64,000 bases of DNA, taken from an uncultured Collinsella sp. (GTDB taxonomy: Bacteria; Actinomycetota; Coriobacteriia; Coriobacteriales; Coriobacteriaceae). The translations under genes and the position numbers were made by a program. The notes beneath the pieces are model-generated. The model was not told the origin of the DNA. It did no database searches and worked only from the letters and a program-made list of their open reading frames with translations. Shown here piece by piece: positions 33,938 through 41,737 of the stretch (the stretch's first letter is position 1; each line of letters starts with the position of its first letter). The stretch is taken from assembly GCA_900541145.1 (NCBI GenBank), contig UQIH01000002.1, positions 1-64,000 on the forward strand. The letters run 5' to 3'.

Positions 33938-34004
33938 AGTTGCGGTGGAATACGGTCTGTTGTGGCCGTTTATGGGCCAGTTTAGTCCGTATTTCACCGC
34001 AACT
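33938..34004. repeat. GTTGCGGTG palindromic repeat, copy B
   Basis: Arms of 18 bp (33938-33955 and 33987-34004) share the AGTTGCGGTG end with the other copies and differ by one G-T pair. This copy is not between convergent genes: it lies between the 3' end of the M18 peptidase gene and the 5' end of yaaA, both minus strand. Confidence 0.85.
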
Positions 34005-34017
34005 GATGAAGGGTTGG

Positions 34018-35415
34018 TTAGGCTCGCTCGATGAAGGCCTTGTAACCGCGATATGCCTCGTAGATGTCGGCCTTGTTGGCGACTTCCCACAGGGCGTGCA
34101 TGGATAGGACGGCAACGCCGGAGTCGATGACGTTCATGCCGTACTTGGCCATGATGTAGGCAATGGTGCCGCCGCCGCCCGCGTTGACGCGACCGAGCTC
34201 ACAGGTCTGGAAGTCCACGCCGGCCTCGTCCATGATGTCGCGGACGAGGGCCACGTACTCGGCATCGGCGTCGTTGGAGCCGCCCTTGCCGCGGCTGCCC
34301 GTGTACTTGTTAAAGCACAGACCGCGACCCATAAAGGCGGCGTTCTTGGTCTCGAACTTGCCGGCATAGCCCGGGTCAAAGCCGGCGGACACGTCGGAGG
34401 AGAGCATGCGGCTGCGGGCGAGCGCGCGGCGCAGGGCCAGCGGGCTATTCTCGCCGGCGAGCGTCATGATCTCGGCGACGGTGTTCTCGAAGAAGCGGCT
34501 CGTCATGCCGGTGGCACCCACGGAGCCGATCTCCTCCTTGTCGACGATGAGCGTGATGCTCGTGCGCTCCACGTTGGCGACGTCGATTTGGGCAAGCATG
34601 GAGGGGTAGGCACAGACGCGGTCGTCATGGCCATAGCCCAGAATCATGGAGCGGTCGAGGCCCATGTCGCGGGCGGGGCCGGCGGGCACGACCTCGATCT
34701 CGGCGGAGAGGAAGTCCTCCTCCTCGACGTCGTACTGCTCCTTGAGGATATCCAGGAACATCTGCTTGACGGGCTCCTTGGGGGCGTCCTTGTCGTCCTC
34801 GTCAAACTTGACGGGGCGGCCGCCCACGATCACGTCGAGAATCTCGGCATCGACGGCGTCCTTGGCAGGCTTGGACATCTGCTCGCTCGAGAGGTGGATC
34901 AGCAGGTCGGAGATGGTAAAGACCGGGTCGTCCGCCTTGTCGCCGATATTGATGTCGACGGTGGTACCGTCCTTTTTGCAGATGACGCCCACGAGTGCGA
35001 GCGGGGAGGCCACCCAGTGGTAGCTCTTGACGCCACCGTAGTAGTGCGTGTCGAGGTAGGCCATGTCGCCGGCCTCGAAGGCGGGGTTCTGCTTAAGGTC
35101 TAGGCGCGGCGAGTCCACGTGGGCGCCCAGGATGTTAAAGCCCTGCTCGAGCGGGGCGTTGCCCAGGTTGACGAGCATGAGGTCCTTGCCGTGATTGGCG
35201 GCGTACACCTTGTCGCCTGCCTTGAGCTCGCGGCCTTCGGCGATCACGGTCTCCAGGTCGACGTATCCCGCCTCCTCGGCCATCTTGATGCCGGTCTTGA
35301 CGCACAGGCGCTCGGTCTTGTTCTCGCTCAAAAACTGCTTATAGCCGCGGCAAAGCTCCTCGAGCTCCTCGACTTGCTGTGGCGTGTACTTTTTCCATGC
35401 GCAGGGACGCTCCAT
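34018..35415 (-). CDS. M18 family zinc aminopeptidase
   Basis: A 465-residue cytoplasmic aminopeptidase of the M18 (aminopeptidase I, ApeB-like) family, which forms large tetrahedral assemblies and removes N-terminal residues. Metal and catalytic residues are visible in LGAHVDSPRLDLK, DKEEIGSVGATGM, DVSAGFDP and the final SMHALWEVA. The minus-strand ATG 35415 has AAAGGAG upstream; a longer reading frame upstream runs antisense into polA and is not coding. It is divergent from polA. Confidence 0.93.
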   Translation of the reverse strand: MERPCAWKKYTPQQVEELEELCRGYKQFLSENKTERLCVKTGIKMAEEAGYVDLETVIAEGRELKAGDKVYAANHGKDLMLVNLGNAPLEQGFNILGAHVDSPRLDLKQNPAFEAGDMAYLDTHYYGGVKSYHWVASPLALVGVICKKDGTTVDINIGDKADDPVFTISDLLIHLSSEQMSKPAKDAVDAEILDVIVGGRPVKFDEDDKDAPKEPVKQMFLDILKEQYDVEEEDFLSAEIEVVPAGPARDMGLDRSMILGYGHDDRVCAYPSMLAQIDVANVERTSITLIVDKEEIGSVGATGMTSRFFENTVAEIMTLAGENSPLALRRALARSRMLSSDVSAGFDPGYAGKFETKNAAFMGRGLCFNKYTGSRGKGGSNDADAEYVALVRDIMDEAGVDFQTCELGRVNAGGGGTIAYIMAKYGMNVIDSGVAVLSMHALWEVANKADIYEAYRGYKAFIERA

Positions 35416-35455
35416 GACGCAGGCTCCTTTCGGATCGATCGTGCTGGTTGATGTA

Positions 35456-35488
35456 CCGTGAGCCATCGTATCACGCGCGGGCTCACGG
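35456..35488. repeat. Inverted repeat between divergent aminopeptidase and polA genes
   Basis: CCGTGAGCC (35456-35464) and GGCTCACGG (35480-35488) form a perfect 9-bp dyad in the 166-bp divergent promoter region. TGTGTAAACT around 35530 is a possible extended -10 for polA. It may be an operator; no regulator is identified. Confidence 0.55.
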
Positions 35489-35581
35489 TGGCGGGGGAGC
35501 TTGATGTGAGGTGGCCGCGGGGCGGGGAGCGTGTAAACTGGAGTGAGCAAACCGTGCCCAGCCCAAAGCGAGGTATTCAAT

Positions 35582-38332
35582 ATGTCTGACAAGCGCCGCA
35601 CCTTTGCCGTTATCGACGGCAACTCGCTCATGCATCGCGCCTTCCACGCCGTGCCGCCGACCATGAACGCGCCGGACGGTCGCCCCACCAACGCGATCTT
35701 TGGCTTTCTGAACATGTTTCTTAAGATGATCGACGCCTTTAATCCCGACGGCGTTGTTGTGGCGTTTGATAGGGGCAAGCCGCGCGTGCGCATGGAGATG
35801 CTGCCGCAGTATAAGGCGCAACGCCCGCCCATGGACCCCGATCTGCATGCGCAGTTCCCTATGATTAAGGAGCTGCTCGCCGCGCTCAACGTGCCGATTC
35901 TGCAGTCCGAGGGCTGGGAAGGCGATGACATCCTGGGAACCATGGCGCGTCTGGGTGAGGAGGCCGGCTGCGACATGCTACTGGTGACCGGTGATCGCGA
36001 TATGTATCAACTCGTGACCGAGCACGTCAACGTGGTCTCGACCCGCAAGGGCCTGTCCGACGTGGCGATCATGACGCCCGAGAGCGTGGACGACCTGTAT
36101 CACGGCATCACGCCGGCGCTCGTGCCCGATTTTTACGGTCTAAAGGGCGATACGTCGGACAACATTCCCGGCGTACCGGGCATCGGGCCCAAAAAGGCGA
36201 GCGCGCTCATCGCACAGTACGGCAGCTTGGACGAGGTCATCGCGCATGCCGACGAGGTCAAGGGCAAGATGGGCGAGAACCTGCGTGCACACATCGACGA
36301 TGCGCTGCTGAGCCGCAAGGTCGCAACCATTCGCACCGATGCGCCCGTCGAGCTCGATTTTGAGGCGACGTCCTTCCCGGCGTTTTCTGCCGACGAAGTG
36401 TCCGCGGCGCTGGGCACGCTTGGTATCACCGCCATGCAGAACCGTTTCTTGGCGCTGATCGGCGGCGAGGGTGGCGCTGCTGCCGCTGCTAGAACGTTTG
36501 AGATGCCCACGATTGAGCGCACCGCTGCCGGCGATGCCGAGGCGCTTGCTGACGTGGCGTCCGAGGTTTCGCGTGCGATCGAGGCGGGCGAGTGGGTCGC
36601 CGCCGTGGTGGACGATGATAAGGAAGAGGGCGCGCTCTTTGGACTGACGCGCACGCTGTGGTTGGCGACGTCCAAGGGCCTCTTCGCGCTCGAGGAGGGC
36701 GACAGCTGCGCGGCGGCTGAGGTTGAGGGCTTCAACTTCGTCCACGGCGTGATCGCCGGCGTGCTTGCGCGCCTGTTTATGGAGGGCCGCGTGGCGAGCC
36801 CGGACATGAAGGCGCTGCTGCACGAGCTTTCGCCCATCGATTCTTCCGAGTCCGAGCTCATGGATCCGCTGGCAGTCGATTCCACGCGCATCTTCGACAC
36901 CGTGGTCGCCGCCTACCTGTTGGATTCCGACCGCTCCGAGTTTGACGAGGCGTATCTGGCCGATACCTATCTGCAGATGGCGCTGCCCGCGGCGCGCGGT
37001 GCAGAGGGTGCCGGCGAGGACGCTCCTGCGCCCGCCGCCCGTACTGCGGCTCTGACGCTGGCGCTGGTCGCACCGTTGCGCGACCGCATGGTCCGCGAGA
37101 ACGCCGCCAACGTGTTCGATGGCATTGAGATGCCGCTCGTGCCGGTGCTTGCCAAGATGGAGCGCGCGGGCATGCTCGTGGACCCCGACCGTCTGCACAG
37201 TCTGTCCGAGGGTCTGGCGACCCAGATTACCGAGGTTGAGCGCAGTATTCGCGACCTGGCGGGTGACGAGACCTTTAACATCGGCAGCCCCATGCAGCTC
37301 TCGCATGTGCTGTTTGACGTCATGGGGCTTCCGACCAAGGGTCTCAAAAAGACCAAGCGCGGCTACTATTCGACCAACGCCAAGGTGTTGAGCGACCTTG
37401 CCCGTGACCACGAAATCGTGCGTCTGATCTTGGACTGGCGTGAGAAGTCCAAGATCAAGTCCACCTATCTGGACACGCTGGGCCCGCTGCGCCGCGGTGA
37501 CGGTCGCGTGCACACCACGTACAACCAGACCATCACGGCAACGGGACGCCTGTCCTCGAGCGACCCGAACCTGCAGAACATCCCGACGCGCTCGGAGCTG
37601 GGCCGTACCGTCAAGACGGCGTTTTCGGCAGGCGTGGGCAGCGTCTTTTTGGCGGTGGACTACTCGCAGATCGAGCTGCGTCTGCTGGCACATCTCTCGG
37701 GTGACGAGCACCTGGTGCGCGCCTTTAACGAAGGCGAGGACTTCCATGCCGAGACGGCCGCGCGCGTGTTTGGCGTGCCGGTGTCCGAGGTAACGCCCGA
37801 CTTGCGCAGTCGCGCCAAGGCCGTGAACTTTGGCATCGTGTATGGTCAGCAGGCTTATGGTCTGTCGCAGTCGCTGCATATCTCGATGGCCGAGGCGCGC
37901 GACATGATCGACCGCTACTACGAGGCCTATCCGGGCGTGCGCACGTTCCTCGACAACGTGGTGGCGCGTGCCAAACAGACAGGTTACGCCGAGACCATGT
38001 ACGGCCGCCGTCGCCACATTCCGGAGCTCAAGGCCAAAAACCCGCAACTCCGCGGCTTTGGCGAGCGCACGGCCATGAACCACCCCATGCAGGGAACCGC
38101 CGCCGACATCATCAAGATCGCCATGGCCCGCGTAAGTCGTCGCCTGGAAGAAGAAGGCTTTGCCGCCCACATGATCTTGCAGGTACACGACGAACTGGAC
38201 TTTGAGTGCCCCGTCGATGAAGTCGAGCGCCTAACCACCATGGTCCGCGACGTCATGGAACACGTAGTAGACCTCCGCGTCCCCCTAATCGCCGAAGCCA
38301 GCACCGGCATAACCTGGGCCGATGCCAAATAG
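35582..38332 (+). CDS. polA: DNA polymerase I
   Basis: A 916-residue family A polymerase for Okazaki-fragment processing and repair. The N-terminal 5'-nuclease (about 1-290) has FDRGKPRVR and GDTSDNIPGVPGIGPK. The middle domain (about 300-520) lacks the carboxylates of the 3'-5' exonuclease, so proofreading is probably absent. The polymerase domain has motif A DYSQIELR, motif B RAKAVNFGIVYGQ and motif C VHDELDFE. ATG 35582 is preferred over an in-frame upstream GTG at 35543. Third-position codon preference shifts toward A/C over the last 200 bp. Confidence 0.96.
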   Translation: MSDKRRTFAVIDGNSLMHRAFHAVPPTMNAPDGRPTNAIFGFLNMFLKMIDAFNPDGVVVAFDRGKPRVRMEMLPQYKAQRPPMDPDLHAQFPMIKELLAALNVPILQSEGWEGDDILGTMARLGEEAGCDMLLVTGDRDMYQLVTEHVNVVSTRKGLSDVAIMTPESVDDLYHGITPALVPDFYGLKGDTSDNIPGVPGIGPKKASALIAQYGSLDEVIAHADEVKGKMGENLRAHIDDALLSRKVATIRTDAPVELDFEATSFPAFSADEVSAALGTLGITAMQNRFLALIGGEGGAAAAARTFEMPTIERTAAGDAEALADVASEVSRAIEAGEWVAAVVDDDKEEGALFGLTRTLWLATSKGLFALEEGDSCAAAEVEGFNFVHGVIAGVLARLFMEGRVASPDMKALLHELSPIDSSESELMDPLAVDSTRIFDTVVAAYLLDSDRSEFDEAYLADTYLQMALPAARGAEGAGEDAPAPAARTAALTLALVAPLRDRMVRENAANVFDGIEMPLVPVLAKMERAGMLVDPDRLHSLSEGLATQITEVERSIRDLAGDETFNIGSPMQLSHVLFDVMGLPTKGLKKTKRGYYSTNAKVLSDLARDHEIVRLILDWREKSKIKSTYLDTLGPLRRGDGRVHTTYNQTITATGRLSSSDPNLQNIPTRSELGRTVKTAFSAGVGSVFLAVDYSQIELRLLAHLSGDEHLVRAFNEGEDFHAETAARVFGVPVSEVTPDLRSRAKAVNFGIVYGQQAYGLSQSLHISMAEARDMIDRYYEAYPGVRTFLDNVVARAKQTGYAETMYGRRRHIPELKAKNPQLRGFGERTAMNHPMQGTAADIIKIAMARVSRRLEEEGFAAHMILQVHDELDFECPVDEVERLTTMVRDVMEHVVDLRVPLIAEASTGITWADAK

Positions 38333-38366
38333 AGACGTACCAACAACCCCACAGTAACCAAAAGCA

Positions 38367-38400
38367 GAAGGGGGCTCCTTGCCAACAAGGAGCCCCCTTC
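38367..38400. terminator. Strong hairpin after polA
   Basis: A perfect 15-bp stem (38367-38381 with 38386-38400, GAAGGGGGCTCCTTG arm) has a 4-nt loop. The plus-strand tail ATTCC is poor in T, but the minus-strand tail contains TTTT, so it may serve both convergent transcripts. Confidence 0.8.
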
Positions 38401-38465
38401 ATTCCAAAAATCAGCCAAGTATCTAGACGCCAAGACGCCATCCAGGCGGCAAACAAGTCACCGCA

Positions 38466-38595
38466 GGACCTGGCCGGGCGAGGCGGGTAAGTTTTTCGTA
38501 GATTCCGCACGAGCCGGAAAGCACTTAATGTGCTTTCCGAGCGAGCCCAGGACCTGACCGAACGAAAAACTTACCCGCCTCGCCCGGCCAGGTCC
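38466..38595. repeat. Composite palindrome: 34-bp perfect arms plus inner hairpin
   Basis: Outer arms 38466-38499 and 38562-38595 are perfect 34-bp complements (GGACCTGGCCGGGCGAGG...). Within the 62-nt centre is a second perfect 10-bp hairpin (CGGAAAGCAC at 38515-38524 with GTGCTTTCCG at 38530-38539). A partial copy of the outer arm start (CAGGACCTG) recurs at about 38548. The element is 130 bp, has no ORF, and lies between convergent polA and a HAD gene. It resembles a MITE, but no target-site duplication is visible. Confidence 0.9.
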
Positions 38596-38606
38596 GACGA
38601 GCCACG

Positions 38607-39434
38607 TTAACGAGCCGCCAAGATGGCGTCGATGAGCGTCAGTACGCCCCCGTCGTTGTTGCTCGGAATGCGCCACTTGGCGTGCGCGTTCATGTGCTCT
38701 TCGGCATTGTCCACGATAAAGCTGTGACCGACGCGCTCCAGCATGGGGATGTCGTTGTACGTATCGCCCACGGCGGCGGCGTCGGCGATATCGATGCCCA
38801 GGTGTTCGCACAGGTGCGCGACGCCGGCGCCCTTGTCGACGCCCAGGTTCATAAAGTCGATCCACTCGCGCCCAGCGTTGGTGACGTAGAGCTTGTCCGA
38901 GAACTCGGGGCTATAGGTCTCGCGGAAAGCGGGCTCGGCGTCGTAGCCGGGGAAGAAGACCGAAATCTTGTTGGACTCGAAATCAATGCCATCAAAGCTG
39001 TCGACGTAGTTGATTGTGTTGTAGTAGACGCTGATCTCGTCGTGGTATTGATGGTCGCGGGCAAGTACGTAGAACTCGTCGAAGCAGCACAGGACGGGGA
39101 CGGCGCGCGGATCCTCCGAGGCGCGGCTCAAGACCTGCTGATACAGCGCCACATCGATAGTGCTCTTATAGATGTAGTTGCCGCGATATATCACGCATGC
39201 GCCGTTATCGGGGCAAAAAGCGATGCGGCTCTTGATGTCCTCAAACATCTCCTCGAGTTTTGGGGCGGGTCGTCCGCTGGCGGGGCAGAACACGATGCCA
39301 GCCTCGGCGAGCTTGTCTAGGCGCTCGTCGAGGCCCTGAGGCAGAACGCGCTCGTCGGTCAGTAGCGTCTTGTCCATGTCGACGGCAATGAGCTTAATGT
39401 TTCCGATATTGGCGTCCGATTCGTAAGTTTGCAT
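38607..39434 (-). CDS. HAD superfamily hydrolase, Cof/IIB type
   Basis: A 275-residue phosphatase of the HAD IIB (Cof-like) group, acting on small phosphorylated metabolites or cofactors. Motif I is VDMDKTLL with the nucleophile and acid/base Asp, motif II is PASGRP, and the C-terminal motif IV is GDTYNDIPML. The C2-type cap lies between about residues 90 and 190. The exact substrate is unknown. It is transcribed away from argG and its stop is 12 bp from the large palindrome. Confidence 0.9.
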   Translation of the reverse strand: MQTYESDANIGNIKLIAVDMDKTLLTDERVLPQGLDERLDKLAEAGIVFCPASGRPAPKLEEMFEDIKSRIAFCPDNGACVIYRGNYIYKSTIDVALYQQVLSRASEDPRAVPVLCCFDEFYVLARDHQYHDEISVYYNTINYVDSFDGIDFESNKISVFFPGYDAEPAFRETYSPEFSDKLYVTNAGREWIDFMNLGVDKGAGVAHLCEHLGIDIADAAAVGDTYNDIPMLERVGHSFIVDNAEEHMNAHAKWRIPSNNDGGVLTLIDAILAAR

Positions 39435-39577
39435 AAAAGCGAGCCTTTCGTTTCGAGATTGTTTCAGACGTTATAACCATTAACTCGTAGTCGGGCGTAT
39501 TTTCGCAGGATTGGCGCGCGTTTGCATCACCATTCACAAAGTAATGAAAAAACTTTTCAGAAATTTGAAGTTGTCGC

Positions 39578-39605
39578 TTGTGCCGCGGGCACTTTAGCGT
39601 AATAT
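39578..39605 (+). promoter_or_regulatory. Candidate promoter of the argG leader transcript
   Basis: TTGTGC (39578-39583) and TAATAT (39600-39605) are separated by 16 bp, about 100 bp before the leader ORF. No clear ArgR-type box is seen. The 39435-39577 stretch is AT-rich and holds the divergent HAD gene's upstream region; no gene is seen in it. Confidence 0.4.
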
Positions 39606-39708
39606 AGCGACCATCGAAAACGGAGACGGAAAAACAACCGCTTACCGAGGAAAAGGTGCCGTTTACGATATTAGAATTGCGCCCGGCGATAGGTGAAAGG
39701 AGAGGCAG

Positions 39709-39783
39709 ATGCAGTTCGTAAAGATCATCACTACTGCAGACAATGCCATCCGACGCCAGCGCGCAATTTCCCGACGACGATAA
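39709..39783 (+). CDS. Arginine-rich leader peptide upstream of argG
   Basis: A 24-codon ORF behind a strong GAAAGGAGAGG ribosome-binding site. Its last ten residues read RRQRAISRRR, so six of the last ten codons are Arg, four of them the rare-type CGA. It precedes a folded leader and argG, the arginine biosynthesis gene. By analogy with amino-acid leader peptides, ribosome stalling at the Arg codons when charged tRNA-Arg is scarce could control argG. The ORF and its site are seen directly; the attenuation role is inferred. Confidence 0.65.
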   Translation: MQFVKIITTADNAIRRQRAISRRR

Positions 39784-39790
39784 CAATCGT

Positions 39791-39939
39791 CTCTGTCCGC
39801 ATGGGGCGAATTGCCTCAACAGAGTCATTTTGAGGTCGTTGGGTTTTAGCACGACATTGCTGCATGTTTCTAGGGCATGTATGTGCTGATTATTGCTATT
39901 TAACCTGATATCGCACGGTTTTTGACCTCGAAATGACTT
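39791..39939 (+). promoter_or_regulatory. Folded argG leader with competing stems
   Basis: Stem 1: CTCTGT (39791-39796) with ACAGAG (39819-39824), enclosing GGGGC-N5-GCCTC. Stem 2: 39822-39837 with 39924-39939, 16 bp with two G-T pairs, enclosing nested AGCAC/GTGCT and TGCATG/CATGTA stems. The two share bases 39822-39824, so they are partly exclusive, and stem 1 starts 7 nt after the leader-peptide stop. A clear T-run terminator was not identified. Confidence 0.5.
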
Positions 39940-39988
39940 GCAACTGACCGATGTTCTAACTAGCTACCAAGGGCGAAAGGAAACAGCC

Positions 39989-41215
39989 ATGAGCAAGGAA
40001 AAAGTCGTTCTCGCATATTCCGGTGGTCTTGATACATCCGTATGTGTCAAGTGGCTCCAAGACGAGAAGAATCTCGATGTCGTTTGCGTCTGCGGCAACG
40101 TGGGCCAGGAGGAGACCGGCCTGGATGCCAAGAAGCAGAAGGCGCTCGACCTGGGCGTTCTTGATTGCCAGGTGCTCGACCTGCGCGACGAGTTCTCCGA
40201 TGAGTTCCTGACTAAGGCCATCGCCGCAAATTCCATGTACGAGAACAAGTATCCGCTGCTCTCCGCCCTGTCTCGCCCGCTGCTCGCCAAGAAGCTTGTC
40301 GAGGTCGCTCACGAGTTTGGCGCGACCTACGTCGCCCACGGCTGCACCGGCAAGGGTAACGACCAGGTCCGTTTTGAGGCTGCCGTCAAGGCCCTCGACC
40401 CCGAGCTTAAGGTTATCGCTCCGGTTCGCGAGTGGGATCTGAAGTGCCGTCCCGACGAGGTCGCCTACGCTCACGCCCATAACGTGCCGGTTCCCGAGGG
40501 TGCCAACGACAACCCCTATTCCATCGACGACAACCTGTGGGGTCGTGCCATTGAGTGCGGCCACCTGGAGGATCCCTGGAACGAGCCGCTCGACGACGCC
40601 TGGGTTATGACCAAGAATCCCGAGGACACGCCCGATACCCCGACGTATACCGAGATTGAGTTTGAGGCCGGCAAGCCCGTCGCCGTCGACGGCAAGAAGA
40701 TGAAACTCTCCGAGATCGTCATCGCCCTCAACAAGATTTCGGGCGACAACGGCTTTGGCCGTCTCGACCTGGTCGAGGATCGTCTGGTGGGTCTCAAGAG
40801 CCGCGAGTGCTATGAGGTTCCCGGCGCCCTGACGCTCATCACCGCCCACAAGGCGCTCGAGGACATCTGCGTCGAGGGCGACCTGCTCAAGACCAAGATT
40901 AAGCTTGAGCAGGATTGGGCCACCGCCGTGTACAACGGCCAGTGGTACAGCCCGCTCAAAAACGCGCTCGACGCCTTTATGGCCGACACCCAGAAGTTCG
41001 TGACCGGCACTGTCCGTCTGAAGTTCTTTAAGGGCAACTGCCATGTCGTTGGCCGCAAGAGCCCCTTCAGCCTCTACGACTACGGTCTGGCTACCTACGA
41101 CCGCGACACCACGTTTGACGAGAAGGCCAGCGCCGGCTTTATCGAGATCGATACGCTGTCGCTCAAGACATGGGCTAAGGTCCAGGGTCCCAGCTCTGCT
41201 GCCGCCCAGGCTTAA
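39989..41215 (+). CDS. argG: Argininosuccinate synthase ArgG
   Basis: ArgG joins citrulline and aspartate with ATP, the penultimate step of arginine synthesis. The 408-residue protein has the N-terminal ATP-pyrophosphatase loop LAYSGGLDTSV, then ATYVAHGCTGKGNDQVRFE and the KSRECYEVPGA block of the synthase domain. ATG 39989 has GAAAGGAA upstream. It is preceded by the Arg-rich leader and followed by a strong terminator (41369); argH starts 522 bp further on and appears to be a separate unit. Confidence 0.97.
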   Translation: MSKEKVVLAYSGGLDTSVCVKWLQDEKNLDVVCVCGNVGQEETGLDAKKQKALDLGVLDCQVLDLRDEFSDEFLTKAIAANSMYENKYPLLSALSRPLLAKKLVEVAHEFGATYVAHGCTGKGNDQVRFEAAVKALDPELKVIAPVREWDLKCRPDEVAYAHAHNVPVPEGANDNPYSIDDNLWGRAIECGHLEDPWNEPLDDAWVMTKNPEDTPDTPTYTEIEFEAGKPVAVDGKKMKLSEIVIALNKISGDNGFGRLDLVEDRLVGLKSRECYEVPGALTLITAHKALEDICVEGDLLKTKIKLEQDWATAVYNGQWYSPLKNALDAFMADTQKFVTGTVRLKFFKGNCHVVGRKSPFSLYDYGLATYDRDTTFDEKASAGFIEIDTLSLKTWAKVQGPSSAAAQA

Positions 41216-41368
41216 GTCTTCCTTTCCTTGGTATCCGCGCGGCCCATCCGCGTGATACATAACGGGCGCATGGGGTCCCTACCTTTCGTTATGCTTGCTG
41301 ACACTTCTTAACATCGGTGGCCCCTACGTTCCGCCCGCATATATGATGTCGCGTCTGCGGCTGAGTCC

Positions 41369-41403
41369 GAGCCCCGCCGGGGTTGTCCGGCGGGGCTCCT
41401 TCT
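41369..41403 (+). terminator. Intrinsic terminator after argG
   Basis: GAGCCCCGCCGG (41369-41380) pairs perfectly with CCGGCGGGGCTC (41387-41398) over a 6-nt loop, followed by CTTCT. It separates argG from the small ORF and argH. Confidence 0.8.
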
Positions 41404-41448
41404 ATCAATTTGGCGGCTCTGCGCCTATATATATGAGGAGTATCCATT

Positions 41449-41619
41449 ATGTTCAATGCTGTCGCGCATGCTTTACTTGCCCTTGCGCCCGAGTTCGATG
41501 CTACAAAGGTCAGGGACGTCCCTATGAGCCTGAAGGCCTGGATCGATGGTTCGCAGGGCAACATCCGGAGGGAGACGTTGGGCGCCAAGTGCATGGTGCG
41601 TCACTTCTTTGCAAATTAG
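41449..41619 (+). CDS. Small ORF between argG and argH
   Basis: A 56-codon ORF with ATG at 41449 behind GAGGAG, located between the argG terminator and argH. It encodes an Ala/Leu-rich first third (MFNAVAHALLALAPEFD) and a basic second half (GNIRRETLGAKCMVRHFF). I recognise no family. It could be a small protein, a second leader ORF for argH, or a remnant of a larger gene. Confidence 0.4.
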   Translation: MFNAVAHALLALAPEFDATKVRDVPMSLKAWIDGSQGNIRRETLGAKCMVRHFFAN

Positions 41620-41737
41620 CCACATGGCCCCGCGCGCGGCAGGGAGTGTGTAAAACTAGCGGTTGATAAATCGCTTTAGCGACAGGGCACATTGCTTTGG
41701 ACGCTTGTTTTGGTATTTGGAGAAAGGAGACGGTTCC

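Noticed and set aside
33918..34115. Upstream extension of yaaA to 34115
   Set aside because: It would read through palindromic repeat copy B and into the M18 gene; MLQVIISPAK at 33917 is the family start.
35416..35976. N-terminal extension of the M18 aminopeptidase
   Set aside because: The added residues are antisense to polA and upstream of a good ribosome-binding site at 35415.
39784..39988. T-box or known riboswitch before argG
   Set aside because: No T-box AGGGTGGnACCGCG motif or known aptamer hallmark was found; the structure is left as an unclassified leader.
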